Positions 1 through 7,718 of a stretch of 12,514 nucleotides of DNA are shown piece by piece. The stretch comes from Coemansia sp. RSA 922. Its lineage: Eukaryota; Kickxellomycota; Kickxellomycetes; Kickxellales; Kickxellaceae. The notes under the pieces were generated by a model. The model searched no databases. It worked only from the letters and a program-made list of their open reading frames with translations, and was not told the origin of the DNA. The stretch lies in NCBI GenBank assembly GCA_027577415.1, contig JANBQS010000755.1:1-12514 (forward strand), given 5' to 3'. Position 1 is the stretch's first letter; every line of letters starts with the position of its first letter. The position numbers and the translations under genes were made by a program.

Positions 1-67
1 GGAGGCCAGCATGGGCATGCTCGATCCTCAGGTCCGCCAGCTCATCAAGGACCGATTCAACGCGTAA
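1..67 (+). CDS. 3' end of an unidentified protein-coding gene (partial)
   Basis: An open frame enters from the left edge (codons from position 2) and ends at TAA 65-67. The last residues read MGMLDPQVRQLIKDRFNA, a charged helical C-terminus. The stretch is GC-rich and coding-like, and the sequence turns AT-rich straight after the stop, as expected of a gene end. The gene converges tail-to-tail with the helicase gene, whose stop is at 291; the 223 bp between them must hold both 3' UTRs. I do not recognise the protein from these 21 residues, and the frame is short enough that chance cannot be excluded. Confidence 0.45.
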   Translation, partial: EASMGMLDPQVRQLIKDRFNA

Positions 68-290
68 AAGCGTGTCCATACGCAACCCGCATTTAGCGAT
101 GCCTTTTGGATGTCCCTTTTCGCTTGTCTGCGCCGCACTTTGCTAATAGAGTGGTAGCATCTCTTTAATTACCTGAAACCATAGTCTTTTTTTTCGATAT
201 ATCAATCTATTGTTGGGTGTTTTGTGTCAAAAACACCCTATCCAAACTACACTAGTGCCAGGAATGTCATGGTAAATGGTTTGCTATTGC

Positions 291-3200
291 TTACATATCG
301 TCGGCATCTACATCCAGGCAGTCCAGTACGTCATCATCGCCATCGTCCAAGTCGATGCATATTCCAGGCATAGACCACTGTGACAGCGAGCCACCCACGA
401 CGCCCTCATCGCCATACTCGCATTCAGCGACACTCTCCTCGCTTTCGTCGTCGGCAATCGCAGTCAGATCAGCAGAAATTGCCTGCTGGTCGCTCTCTAG
501 TTCTATGTCGTTCGCAGGGCTATGGTAAATGTCTCTTCCCAATCCCAAGTCAAGGTCCATAGCCGGAGATGCAATAATACTGTGGTCGCTGTCATCGTTA
601 TCATCGACTATGACGTTGTTAGCTACTGCACTAGCTAGCCGGTTAAGGAATGACTGAGCAGAGACCACGCCAAGACCATCGTCGTCTTGGCGACAGTATT
701 CGAGTATCCGCCGCCACATACTGTTGGTCTCTAGCAACTTTCGCGCGCCAAGAACTAGACAGTGTCTACGCGCACGCGATAGCGCTACGTTTACGCGATT
801 TGGATTCGCGATAAACCCTATCTTTTCTGTCCTCACGCACGATATGATGATTATCTCGCGCTCAGATCCCTGGTAGGCATCAACCGTACTCACCTGCACG
901 CGATTGCGCTGACCCAGATGGCCACAAAGTTGCTCTTGTAGCATATCGGCCTGAGTCTTGTATAGCGCAATGACGCCAATAGACTCGGCCTCTACTCCGC
1001 CCAACAAAAGCCGCCGCACCAGCTGCACGGCCATGTCAATCTCGCCCTTGTTGAAAAACGACTGCGACTTGCCGTGCTGCTTTTCTTGTCCCGCCGTGTC
1101 CAGAAAGGCCAGTGGCGGGATGGTTGGGATCATGGGCTGTCTGTCCGCGGGGGAGACGCCATGCTGAAGTCGGCCCTCGTAAAACAGCTGGTTACATAGC
1201 GAACCGATGCGTGGATGGCAACGGTACTGCGTGGATAGGAACTGCGGCCCGTGGCCTAACTGCACGAGTCGGTCAAACAGCGCTCTATCCAGGCCCTTGC
1301 CCTCGGCTGACTTTGTTGCTCTGGTAGTCAAAGTCGGTGGTAGCTGCAGCGGATCGCCCACAAGAACTAGGCGCTGGCACCCGGCATTGGCTAGTGCTAT
1401 CAGGGCCATGGGCTCAACGATCTGACAGGCCTCGTCGAGGATGACTACGGGAAAAGACTCGCTGCGCAGTACCGCTGTCGCAGCTGAAAGACAGGTAGTG
1501 CCTATTACAAAAGCACTTTCCAGCGCATCCTGCACACGTTGGTGACGCAGTCGCTGGATGGCTGTGTTAATTGCTTCCTGCTCTACCTCGCTCGACGCCT
1601 CCTCCAGCATTGCCTCAAGATCCCGAATGTCGTCCGTCGCACCCGATGAGCTGCGGCATACGTAGGGAAGAACTTGCTTGGAAATGCGCTTCAAGTTGCC
1701 CACGCGCAAGAACTGGTCATACCCTTGCTTAAGCAACGCACACAGCATGTTGTCCACGGCGAAGTTGGTCATTGAGGATACGAGCACTCGCAGCCTAGGT
1801 TTGGAGTCTTTGTTAACCGACCGCTGTTTGGTATCCCCGCTTGCACACGGACTGTCGGCCAACGGATCATTATCAACGGCTTCATTGTCTAGCGAGACGC
1901 TGCTGCCGCCACCAGGGCCTCCAAACACTTCTGGGAATTCGTCGGCAATAGTGTCGAGACAAATGACGATAGCGCTAACAAGAAAGCTCTTACCCGTTCC
2001 AAATGGCCCGTGTACAATTGTCACAGCCGTGGACCCGTCCACTGGCAAATAGATGGAGACGGCCGACATCACCACCTGTCGCAAAATTACAAATTGCTCG
2101 TCGTTAATGCCAAGCCCGATCCGTCTCTCGTCGAGTATTTCGTCGATTCTGGCCAGTATTGCCGCTGGGTCTACACCCCCTTGCACTCGCGGTGGCGGCA
2201 GCCTAATGTCAGCCTGCAATAAGTGAGGTAATAGCGGCATCGTCTCAGTACTCAGTTGGGCCTCAACGGTGTCTAGCATGCTCCAGTCCGAGGCCGAGTC
2301 TAGACAGCGGATAGCGACCACGGAGGGCGCCTTTCGCTCGAAACCCGCGCTGCCATGTCGCTTGCTGTCCTTCCCACCATGACCATCGGCATTGAAAATC
2401 CTCGTCGCCACCTTGGCATCCTCCTCTCCAACGAGCGCAAGTTCGAGGATATTGTTCTTGGACGGACCGTAGAACACACTGCGAGCCAAAAAAGTAGTCT
2501 CCGTTTTAAAGTCCGTGCAGACCGATATAGCCCAAGTGTCGTCCTTGGCATAGCCAGCGTAGTTTTCTCGGCGACTCAGTTCCAAGGTGATACTGTCACC
2601 CTTGGCGAAGACAATTAGGCTGCGACTAGACTGTGCCTTGAACGCCGTGCTGTCCATAAACGGCTGTCGCATTGTGCACTCGTCAAAGAATAGTACGCCA
2701 ACGCTCTTACAAGCTTGCGGGAAGCTAGATGGCGCGCCAAAATACTTGCCGCCACGTCGCTTGCTCGCAGCCTTGCCAGGCCCGCTCTCCTGGCGTCCCT
2801 GAGCGGCCTCAAAGCGCTCACGCGCCATAAAAAAGTAACGGATTGCCAAGGCTGAGAGTTCCGCCATCAGGTTTTCGCGTAGCAGGGCGGCGAACTTTTG
2901 CTGGTAATCGATGGACTCGGCAAACGATACTGGAGCTGTGAGCTGGCGAGACGGACCAAGTCCGTAGCCCTTGGACACGCTCACATGCTGAAGTAGCTCG
3001 CCTCGCCGCGGGAAGTGTAGGTAAATCGGTGTTTGCGATGTTGGTGGAGAAAACGGCGCCCTCATCGCAGCTGTGGTCAACAAGGGTGCGGCGGACGCCA
3101 GTCGAGTGAGAGTGCCGCTACTACTACTTCCTGCCCTAGTCAGAGCTGGCTTTGGCGGAAGAGGCAGAGTAGGCTGCGCCGTGTCTTCTCCAGCTATAGC

Positions 3201-4058
3201 TGCGGTCGTCTCAGAGGAAGCCAGTTCCGACGGCCGCTTTTGCAACTTGATCCTTTGCAGTCCACTTTTGACGATTCCTGGTCGCAATAAATTCGTGGTA
3301 TCATCAGCCAGAGCCCCGTGGCGCCGCTTCAACGTTCCATGTAGCTGAAGGCCAGACTGCGCAGTTGTGGATCCAATGCCGCCCTCGTCGCCCTTAATGC
3401 ACTGGATCTGGATCAAGTATATACCGACGTCCAACTCGCCGTCAACCTCGATGACCTTGGATTTTGGAAGATGCGTGCTTGTCAGCGTGCCGCCATCCTC
3501 TCCCTTGAGTCTGATGCGCTGCTCGGCCGGGAAGAAGGTCAGAGTTCCCTCGGCCCATGCCTTGACCTTTTTCACCTTTTGCGTCGTGTAAAGCACGGTG
3601 TACTCCACAGCTCCGCTTATTAGTTCTGGCGCCGCAGGAGACACGAGTGGTTCTTTGGCTGCGGGTGGCGGGCCCTCGTCGGCTCCAGACACAGGTGCGG
3701 TGGCTTTGATCTTCATGGGTTGGATAAGACTTGAAAGCTTCTTTACTCGCCTGAGCGCACCAACTCCTCTTAGAGCTCCTGTTGCGGACGCCGGCGTAGG
3801 AGCGGTTGCTTCTGCGCTCTCCGCAGTGGCATCATCATGTACCTCTGCCTCGAGTGACAACAGGAACCTCCCGATATCATACTCGTGCGAGAGCTTGATC
3901 GACTCCTTGACGCGTAGGCGGTGGCTAGTTATGCGCTGGTTGCTGTCATCGAACAAGATCAAGTCGTTTGACTTGCTGTTGTAGTGTACCGTGCCTTCTT
4001 GCCATACCTTGGCCTTCTTTTGCTTCTGGTGTGTGTAGAGTGCGGTAAATGTGCGCAT
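291..4058 (-). CDS. ZGRF1: ZGRF1-like DNA repair helicase: tandem DUF2439 domains plus UPF1-like SF1 helicase
   Basis: A single 1255-residue frame. The frame extends 18 codons further upstream, but with no ATG. The ATG at 4058 puts MRTFTALYTHQ at the N-terminus, where this family begins. Residues 1-70 and 152-220 are two copies of DUF2439, the domain of budding yeast Mte1, fission yeast Dbl2 and human ZGRF1; their cores read LYTHQKQKKAKVWQEGT and LYTTQKVKKVKAWAEGT. A low-complexity linker (225-340) precedes a middle region (345-600). The helicase follows: Walker A GPFGTGKS (684-691), Ia (758-772), motif II DEACQ (875-879), motif III GDPLQLPP (901-908), QYRCHP (944-949), motif V around QGSERE (1063-1068), motif VI NVALSRARR (1090-1098). 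The tail after 1145 is acidic. Known for the family: nuclear proteins that process recombination intermediates and D-loops; human ZGRF1 is a 5'-3' helicase. No GRF zinc finger is visible. The protein is likely an active ATP-dependent DNA helicase (inference). Confidence 0.9.
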   Translation of the reverse strand: MRTFTALYTHQKQKKAKVWQEGTVHYNSKSNDLILFDDSNQRITSHRLRVKESIKLSHEYDIGRFLLSLEAEVHDDATAESAEATAPTPASATGALRGVGALRRVKKLSSLIQPMKIKATAPVSGADEGPPPAAKEPLVSPAAPELISGAVEYTVLYTTQKVKKVKAWAEGTLTFFPAEQRIRLKGEDGGTLTSTHLPKSKVIEVDGELDVGIYLIQIQCIKGDEGGIGSTTAQSGLQLHGTLKRRHGALADDTTNLLRPGIVKSGLQRIKLQKRPSELASSETTAAIAGEDTAQPTLPLPPKPALTRAGSSSSGTLTRLASAAPLLTTAAMRAPFSPPTSQTPIYLHFPRRGELLQHVSVSKGYGLGPSRQLTAPVSFAESIDYQQKFAALLRENLMAELSALAIRYFFMARERFEAAQGRQESGPGKAASKRRGGKYFGAPSSFPQACKSVGVLFFDECTMRQPFMDSTAFKAQSSRSLIVFAKGDSITLELSRRENYAGYAKDDTWAISVCTDFKTETTFLARSVFYGPSKNNILELALVGEEDAKVATRIFNADGHGGKDSKRHGSAGFERKAPSVVAIRCLDSASDWSMLDTVEAQLSTETMPLLPHLLQADIRLPPPRVQGGVDPAAILARIDEILDERRIGLGINDEQFVILRQVVMSAVSIYLPVDGSTAVTIVHGPFGTGKSFLVSAIVICLDTIADEFPEVFGGPGGGSSVSLDNEAVDNDPLADSPCASGDTKQRSVNKDSKPRLRVLVSSMTNFAVDNMLCALLKQGYDQFLRVGNLKRISKQVLPYVCRSSSGATDDIRDLEAMLEEASSEVEQEAINTAIQRLRHQRVQDALESAFVIGTTCLSAATAVLRSESFPVVILDEACQIVEPMALIALANAGCQRLVLVGDPLQLPPTLTTRATKSAEGKGLDRALFDRLVQLGHGPQFLSTQYRCHPRIGSLCNQLFYEGRLQHGVSPADRQPMIPTIPPLAFLDTAGQEKQHGKSQSFFNKGEIDMAVQLVRRLLLGGVEAESIGVIALYKTQADMLQEQLCGHLGQRNRVQVSTVDAYQGSEREIIIISCVRTEKIGFIANPNRVNVALSRARRHCLVLGARKLLETNSMWRRILEYCRQDDDGLGVVSAQSFLNRLASAVANNVIVDDNDDSDHSIIASPAMDLDLGLGRDIYHSPANDIELESDQQAISADLTAIADDESEESVAECEYGDEGVVGGSLSQWSMPGICIDLDDGDDDVLDCLDVDADDM

Positions 4059-4183
4059 TGCATAGAAATTGTCAATTTGGAGAAAGTGAAATGCGAAGTA
4101 AAAAGAAGGCAATAATGGTCAACACTTGCACAATCTTTAATTAGGCTAGAATTTTGCTGCGCAAAAAAATTAAACCTGGCCTT
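4059..4183 (-). promoter_or_regulatory. Short promoter/5' leader of the helicase gene with an overlapping upstream ATG
   Basis: Only 125 bp separate the helicase ATG from the stop codon of the dehydrogenase on the same strand. This gap must carry both the end of one transcript and the start of the next. On the minus strand it holds an A/T-rich block (about 4134-4175) and a pyrimidine-rich tract (about 4093-4109) close to the start. A second ATG at 4063-4061 lies five bases upstream of the chosen ATG in another frame. It opens a frame of about 35 codons that overlaps the gene start. Its -3 base is T, while the main ATG has G, so leaky scanning to the main ATG is plausible. Confidence 0.4.
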
Positions 4184-5188
4184 TCATGGCTTTTTGCCAG
4201 CCAGCCACTGATACACGACGCTAAAGTCCTTTTCAGCCATGGCGGTATCGTTTGACAAGTGACGGTATATGTTTTCGGCCAAGGCACCGAGCATCAACGG
4301 CGTCTTTGAGTCCTTGGCCGCGTTGGACACCAGGCCCAGGTCCTTGAGCATCAGGCGAGACTTGAAGCCGTCGTTATAGTTGTTTGTGCTGGGAGCTGTA
4401 GCAATAACTTCAGGCACCGGATTGGCCGTGTCCGACGACCAGCACCGCCCAGAAGACGTGTTTACAATCGACGCCAGTACCTTTGGATCAAGGCCCAGTC
4501 GCATGCCAAGGTTCATTGCCTCGGCAGTCCCGATCATACTGATTGCCAGCAGGAGATTGTTACAGATCTTTGCTGCTTGGCCGGCACCCAAGTCACCACA
4601 GCGGACGACATTCTTTCCCATCAGCAGCAAGTGCGCTCTGGCTTGCTCAAAGTCGCCGTCGGTCTGGCTGCCTACCATGAATGTCAGCGTCGCAGCCTTG
4701 GCGCCCATGATACCGCCCGAGATAGGCGCATCCACTGCGCGCGCACCAGCAGCTATAATCTGCCTCGACACGTCGATAGACACTGAAGTATCGATAGTGC
4801 TAGAGTCAATGCATAAATTTCCCTGACGTAGGCCCCTGATAATGCCAGACTCGCCTAGATACGCTTCCTTGACATGCGCTGACTCGGGCAGCACAGTGAC
4901 AATGACTGACGTGCGACTCGCGAGCTCTGCCGGAGAAGACGCCATGCCCACGTCTTTGCCACCTTCTGCACAAAACTGCTCCATTGCGTGGCGGTTCAAG
5001 TCGTATACAACAAATGGTGCCTTGCTCTTGGAGCGCAAGTGTCTGGCCATATTGAACCCCATCTGTCCAAGCCCAATAAACCCGATGCTGTTGTTGCTGC
5101 TTGGCGCTCCAGTTGAGTACAGTAAGCGTGTTGCTCCGCAGGCCACATACCTGCCTGGCACGGAGAATCGTTTGGTAAGCGGTAACAT
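4184..5188 (-). CDS. HIBADH: 3-hydroxyisobutyrate dehydrogenase, mitochondrial
   Basis: A 334-residue, intronless protein, the usual length for the family. It oxidises 3-hydroxyisobutyrate to methylmalonate semialdehyde with NAD+ in valine catabolism. Residues 1-33 are rich in Arg, Ser and Leu with few acids, fitting a mitochondrial presequence. The Rossmann dinucleotide site is GFIGLGQMG (36-44), followed by NMA (46-48). The substrate-binding signature is DAPISGGIMGA (153-163). The catalytic Lys is K207 within GAGQAAKICNN, with N211 four residues on. The conserved KDL is at 282-284. All key residues are present, so the enzyme should be active. Related beta-hydroxyacid dehydrogenases (tartronate semialdehyde reductase, GLYR1 type) share these motifs, but the presequence and length favour HIBADH. 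The ATG at 5188 is the first in frame. Confidence 0.93.
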   Translation of the reverse strand: MLPLTKRFSVPGRYVACGATRLLYSTGAPSSNNSIGFIGLGQMGFNMARHLRSKSKAPFVVYDLNRHAMEQFCAEGGKDVGMASSPAELASRTSVIVTVLPESAHVKEAYLGESGIIRGLRQGNLCIDSSTIDTSVSIDVSRQIIAAGARAVDAPISGGIMGAKAATLTFMVGSQTDGDFEQARAHLLLMGKNVVRCGDLGAGQAAKICNNLLLAISMIGTAEAMNLGMRLGLDPKVLASIVNTSSGRCWSSDTANPVPEVIATAPSTNNYNDGFKSRLMLKDLGLVSNAAKDSKTPLMLGALAENIYRHLSNDTAMAEKDFSVVYQWLAGKKP

Positions 5189-5592
5189 TGAACTTTTTTA
5201 AAATATAAAATGATGATGTTAAGGGCCAAGAAGGTGTTCATGGGCGAAACAAGTTAACGGCGTCACAGTGCCCGAGGCGTGGGAATTAGTTGACAGCGTT
5301 GCTACTATTAGTCACGTGCAGGTATATTGTTCACACAGATCATGCCTTGGCGGATTCGTCGCGAATTAGACCATATACGTATGGCTGCATTCTCCAAAGT
5401 GCGATATTCATTTCCGCCTGAGACTCGATCGGCGACTCTTTGGCCAATAGAATAGCCAGGTGCTGCTACAATACTCGGCACGCATAAGAGTTAAAGCGCA
5501 GAAAACGCATAGCAGTCGTTGAGTAAAATGCTAGAAGAGCAGAGCGTACATGTGGAGTATAGCGAATCTCAACTTTATCTGTTCGTGTCAGC
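5189..5592. promoter_or_regulatory. Upstream region of the dehydrogenase gene: A/T-rich leader, upstream ATG, E-box
   Basis: About 400 bp without a supported gene. Read on the minus strand, TATATTTTAAAA (5207-5196) lies only about 16 bp before the dehydrogenase ATG, so it is probably part of the leader and not a usable TATA box. An earlier ATG at 5241 opens an out-of-frame 81-codon reading frame overlapping the gene start. Transcription therefore probably starts downstream of 5241, or this frame influences translation. A palindromic CACGTG lies at 5313-5318, the core bound by bHLH factors such as Cbf1, Pho4 or SREBP relatives; whether it is used is unknown. Positions 5401-5530 could also hold a further exon of the next gene (see that entry). 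Confidence 0.35.
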
Positions 5593-6085
5593 CTAGATTA
5601 CCTTTAGTTGTAGCTCCTTTTCAAACTCTTGGACCGTCGCTTCTGCCTGTTTAATCGGTAACTGGTTGTCCTACCAGCACACATGCAATCATACATTGTT
5701 AGTGACGGAAGGATATCTCAGTGAACAGCCTTTGAACATCGCCTAACTGATTACCTGTGGCGAAGCCCTTTCGTCGTTGATATATTGGTACATCTTGTCC
5801 AAGCACACTTCAACTACAGCAGCAATAATAGTTTAGGAAACAATATTGCGGTGTAAGAGCAATAATCACACAGTATACGATATCTTACATTGGCTGGCAA
5901 ACCCATCGAGCTCGTCTCGCCGATGAGGAGCGTCTAATAGTTCTAGGCTGTTTGCTTGGACTGACGCCCATTCAGATATTCTACATTTGCAAATTTTAAT
6001 AAATATCAGTATAGCTTACCAACAACAAAAAAAAACACAATTTCTTAGAATGCTACATTAACGCCATTACTTACAACTCGTTCAT
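5593..6085 (-). CDS. Small four-exon gene, 79-residue helical protein of unknown function
   Basis: Reconstructed from splice signals: exons 6085-6075, 5980-5889, 5813-5755 and 5670-5593 (stop TAG 5595-5593). Introns are 94, 75 and 84 nt, with donors GTAAGT, GTAAGA and GTAATC and acceptors GTAG, GTAG and GTAG. Intron 3 contains CACTAAC as a branch site. All three junctions keep one frame although their phases differ (2, 1, 0), which is unlikely by chance. The product begins MNELISEWASVQANSLELLD, continues through EVCLDKMYQYINDERASPQ and ends VQEFEKELQLKVI: charged, helical, with no signal peptide or membrane segment. Size and pattern suggest a small coiled-coil subunit of a larger complex (inference; I do not recognise the family). 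The last codons also fit a GTAATC donor, so the gene could continue into an exon after the acceptor at about 5531 (CTTCTAG), which opens a frame to about 5410. Confidence 0.62.
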
Positions 6086-6130
6086 GCAGTTTTGGAGATA
6101 AAGTACACGGAATATATAGATATACTTGCA
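6086..6130 (-). promoter_or_regulatory. TATA-like box of the four-exon gene
   Basis: On the minus strand an A/T-rich TATATCTATATA block spans about 6126-6112, 27 to 41 bp before the predicted ATG at 6085. This spacing leaves room for a very short 5' leader. The 335 bp from 6131 to 6464 show no convincing gene. They should contain the 3' UTR of the coiled-coil gene, whose stop codon is at 6465-6467. Confidence 0.35.
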
Positions 6131-6464
6131 CAGAGAGAGCAACAAACCAAATAGCCTTTAATTTTTAGCTATTGGCTGTTGATTCTGTGATTGCCAACTG
6201 TACGTTTTGGGATGTCATACTTTGCATCTATATTTCCTTAGTAAGCGTGAATGTTAACAGGGAAAGTCTAACTCGTGTATGTGACCGAGAAAGGCTAAGT
6301 AAGCTGATTTTAATAGAAGTAAGAAAATGCACTAATTACAAGAAGGAAAAAACCTAAACATATCGTTATAGGCAATGTTTGTTGTGGCAACCGAAGCGAA
6401 GCATATACTCCTGCGCATTGTAGTTGCTTTGGTAAACCCAATTGCAATCGGGATACGCGAAGCT

Positions 6465-7718
6465 TTAGAGAGCTTCTAGCGCCATATCGAGCCTGGCCCT
6501 GATCTGGCGTGCCTGCTTGCTACGCTTAGTTATACATTCAATAGGAGCGGATGTGTCCCTGCTGCCAAGGATCTCCTCCGGTTTGTTGGGAGAAACGGCA
6601 GAGCCTTGGACAATGTTGGGAATATCAGTGGTGTAGTTAATGATAGCATATTTGCTGGATTGGTCAATGTCAGGCAAGGCAGGCACAATCCTGTCAAAGG
6701 TGCGCTCGGCAGTCTCCTCACACTCCCCGAGGCAGGCCATGACACGATATACGACCTTCTCGTGCTTCTTGACACCAACAATGGCACGTTCAACAGCCGT
6801 CTCGCGAGCCTCAACAGCTATCTCGTGGATCTTGACAGCCTCCTTGATAGCATCAATATCCCTCTCGCGAGCCTCGACGCTGGCCACTCTGAGGTTTACT
6901 ACCTTATTGTAATCCTCAACACTGGTCATCGTACGTTTGGCGGCATTATTGCGAGTCTCCACAGCCTTCTCGCGAATTTCGACACTGGCTACTGTGTGTT
7001 TGGCGGCCCTCTCATGAGCCTCAGCAACCTTCTCGCGAATATCGACACCCCTCTCGCGAGTCTCAATAGTCGTCTTGTAAGCCTCAGCACTGGCCTTCAT
7101 GCATTTGGCGGCCTTCTCCCGAGCCTCAGCAACCTTCTCACGAATCACAACGGCCTTTTCGCGAATCTCAATGGCTTTCTCGCGAGTCTCGGCATCCCTC
7201 TCGCGAGCCTTGCGAGCCCTGATACTGGCTAATTCGCTATCTACAATCTTCTCGCGTAGTTCGACAGCCTTTTCGCGCTCCCTGGCCCTGGCGAAGACAC
7301 GCTTGATGACTCTCTCGCGTGCCATGATGTGGGCCATGCCGCGATTTACAGACACCTTGCCTTCTTCAATGTCGTCCATGACGCGTCTCATTGCCCTTTC
7401 ACGTTCTTCTATTTCAGCCTTGGAGCGCTCGATTTCTCTCTCACGAGCCTCAAAGATGGCTGCAACGGCCATCAACGACCGGGCGGAAATAACATCTGAC
7501 CATCCACAGGAAACTTCACCATCTTCGTTCTCATTCTTACACTCATACATGTGCTCAAACCAGGAAAGTCCGGTCGTCCTATCAAATGGGGTTGACTGAA
7601 TTGAGACAGTGGAATATACCGCCGGGGAGGTGGGCGTGTCCCTGGGCCCAAGGATAGAGCTAATGGCGTGGTTTGCTCTCTTCATGGAGCGAGTTACTTT
7701 TTTCAAGAATGATGGCAT
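6465..7718 (-). CDS. 417-residue coiled-coil protein built of seven-residue repeats, function unknown
   Basis: The frame runs 24 codons further upstream without an ATG, so the first ATG (7718) is taken as start. The N-terminus MPSFLKKVTRSMKRANHAIS is basic and amphipathic. Residues 21-84 are non-repetitive and include a Trp/Cys-containing patch (51-74). From about 85 to 345 the protein is charged and helical. Between about 174 and 325 it falls into consecutive seven-residue units of the type EIREKAV, EAREKAA, ETRERGV, KHTVASV, so each unit is one coiled-coil heptad. Residues 346-401 are non-repetitive, and the end (402-417) is helical again. ILGPRDT (22-28) near the N-terminus recurs as ILGSRDT (383-389) near the C-terminus. 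There is no signal peptide or membrane span. The protein is probably a long rod or oligomerising scaffold (inference). I do not recognise a family; such low-complexity coils match many unrelated proteins. Confidence 0.72.
   Translation of the reverse strand: MPSFLKKVTRSMKRANHAISSILGPRDTPTSPAVYSTVSIQSTPFDRTTGLSWFEHMYECKNENEDGEVSCGWSDVISARSLMAVAAIFEAREREIERSKAEIEERERAMRRVMDDIEEGKVSVNRGMAHIMARERVIKRVFARAREREKAVELREKIVDSELASIRARKARERDAETREKAIEIREKAVVIREKVAEAREKAAKCMKASAEAYKTTIETRERGVDIREKVAEAHERAAKHTVASVEIREKAVETRNNAAKRTMTSVEDYNKVVNLRVASVEARERDIDAIKEAVKIHEIAVEARETAVERAIVGVKKHEKVVYRVMACLGECEETAERTFDRIVPALPDIDQSSKYAIINYTTDIPNIVQGSAVSPNKPEEILGSRDTSAPIECITKRSKQARQIRARLDMALEAL
6744..7199 (-). repeat. 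Degenerate 21-bp tandem repeats encoding coiled-coil heptads
   Basis: Inside the coiled-coil gene, about 22 consecutive 21-bp units encode heptads. The recurring core on the plus strand is a form of CTCGCGAGCCTC or TTCTCGCGAATCTC, seen for example at 7030-7060, 7150-7190 and 6860-6880. Units differ by many substitutions but almost never by length, so the frame and the heptad register are kept. This points to growth by tandem duplication followed by selection on the register. Confidence 0.7.

Noticed and set aside
1678..3984. Several plus-strand frames of 70 to 128 codons opposite the helicase
   Set aside because: They are shadows of the conserved helicase gene with no motifs or promoter.
4059..4112. 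Upstream extension of the helicase frame by 18 codons
   Set aside because: The extension begins with TTG, not ATG, and DUF2439 proteins start close to the LYTHQ core, so the ATG at 4058 was preferred.
4380..4826. 148-codon plus-strand frame opposite the dehydrogenase
   Set aside because: It is antisense to a clearly conserved enzyme and has no features of its own.
6606..7599. Two long plus-strand frames (208 and 166 codons) with leucine- or Ser/Arg-periodic translations
   Set aside because: They are antisense to the 21-bp repeat array, whose regular units suppress stops in other frames. The minus strand gives the longest frame with non-repetitive ends and a promoter.
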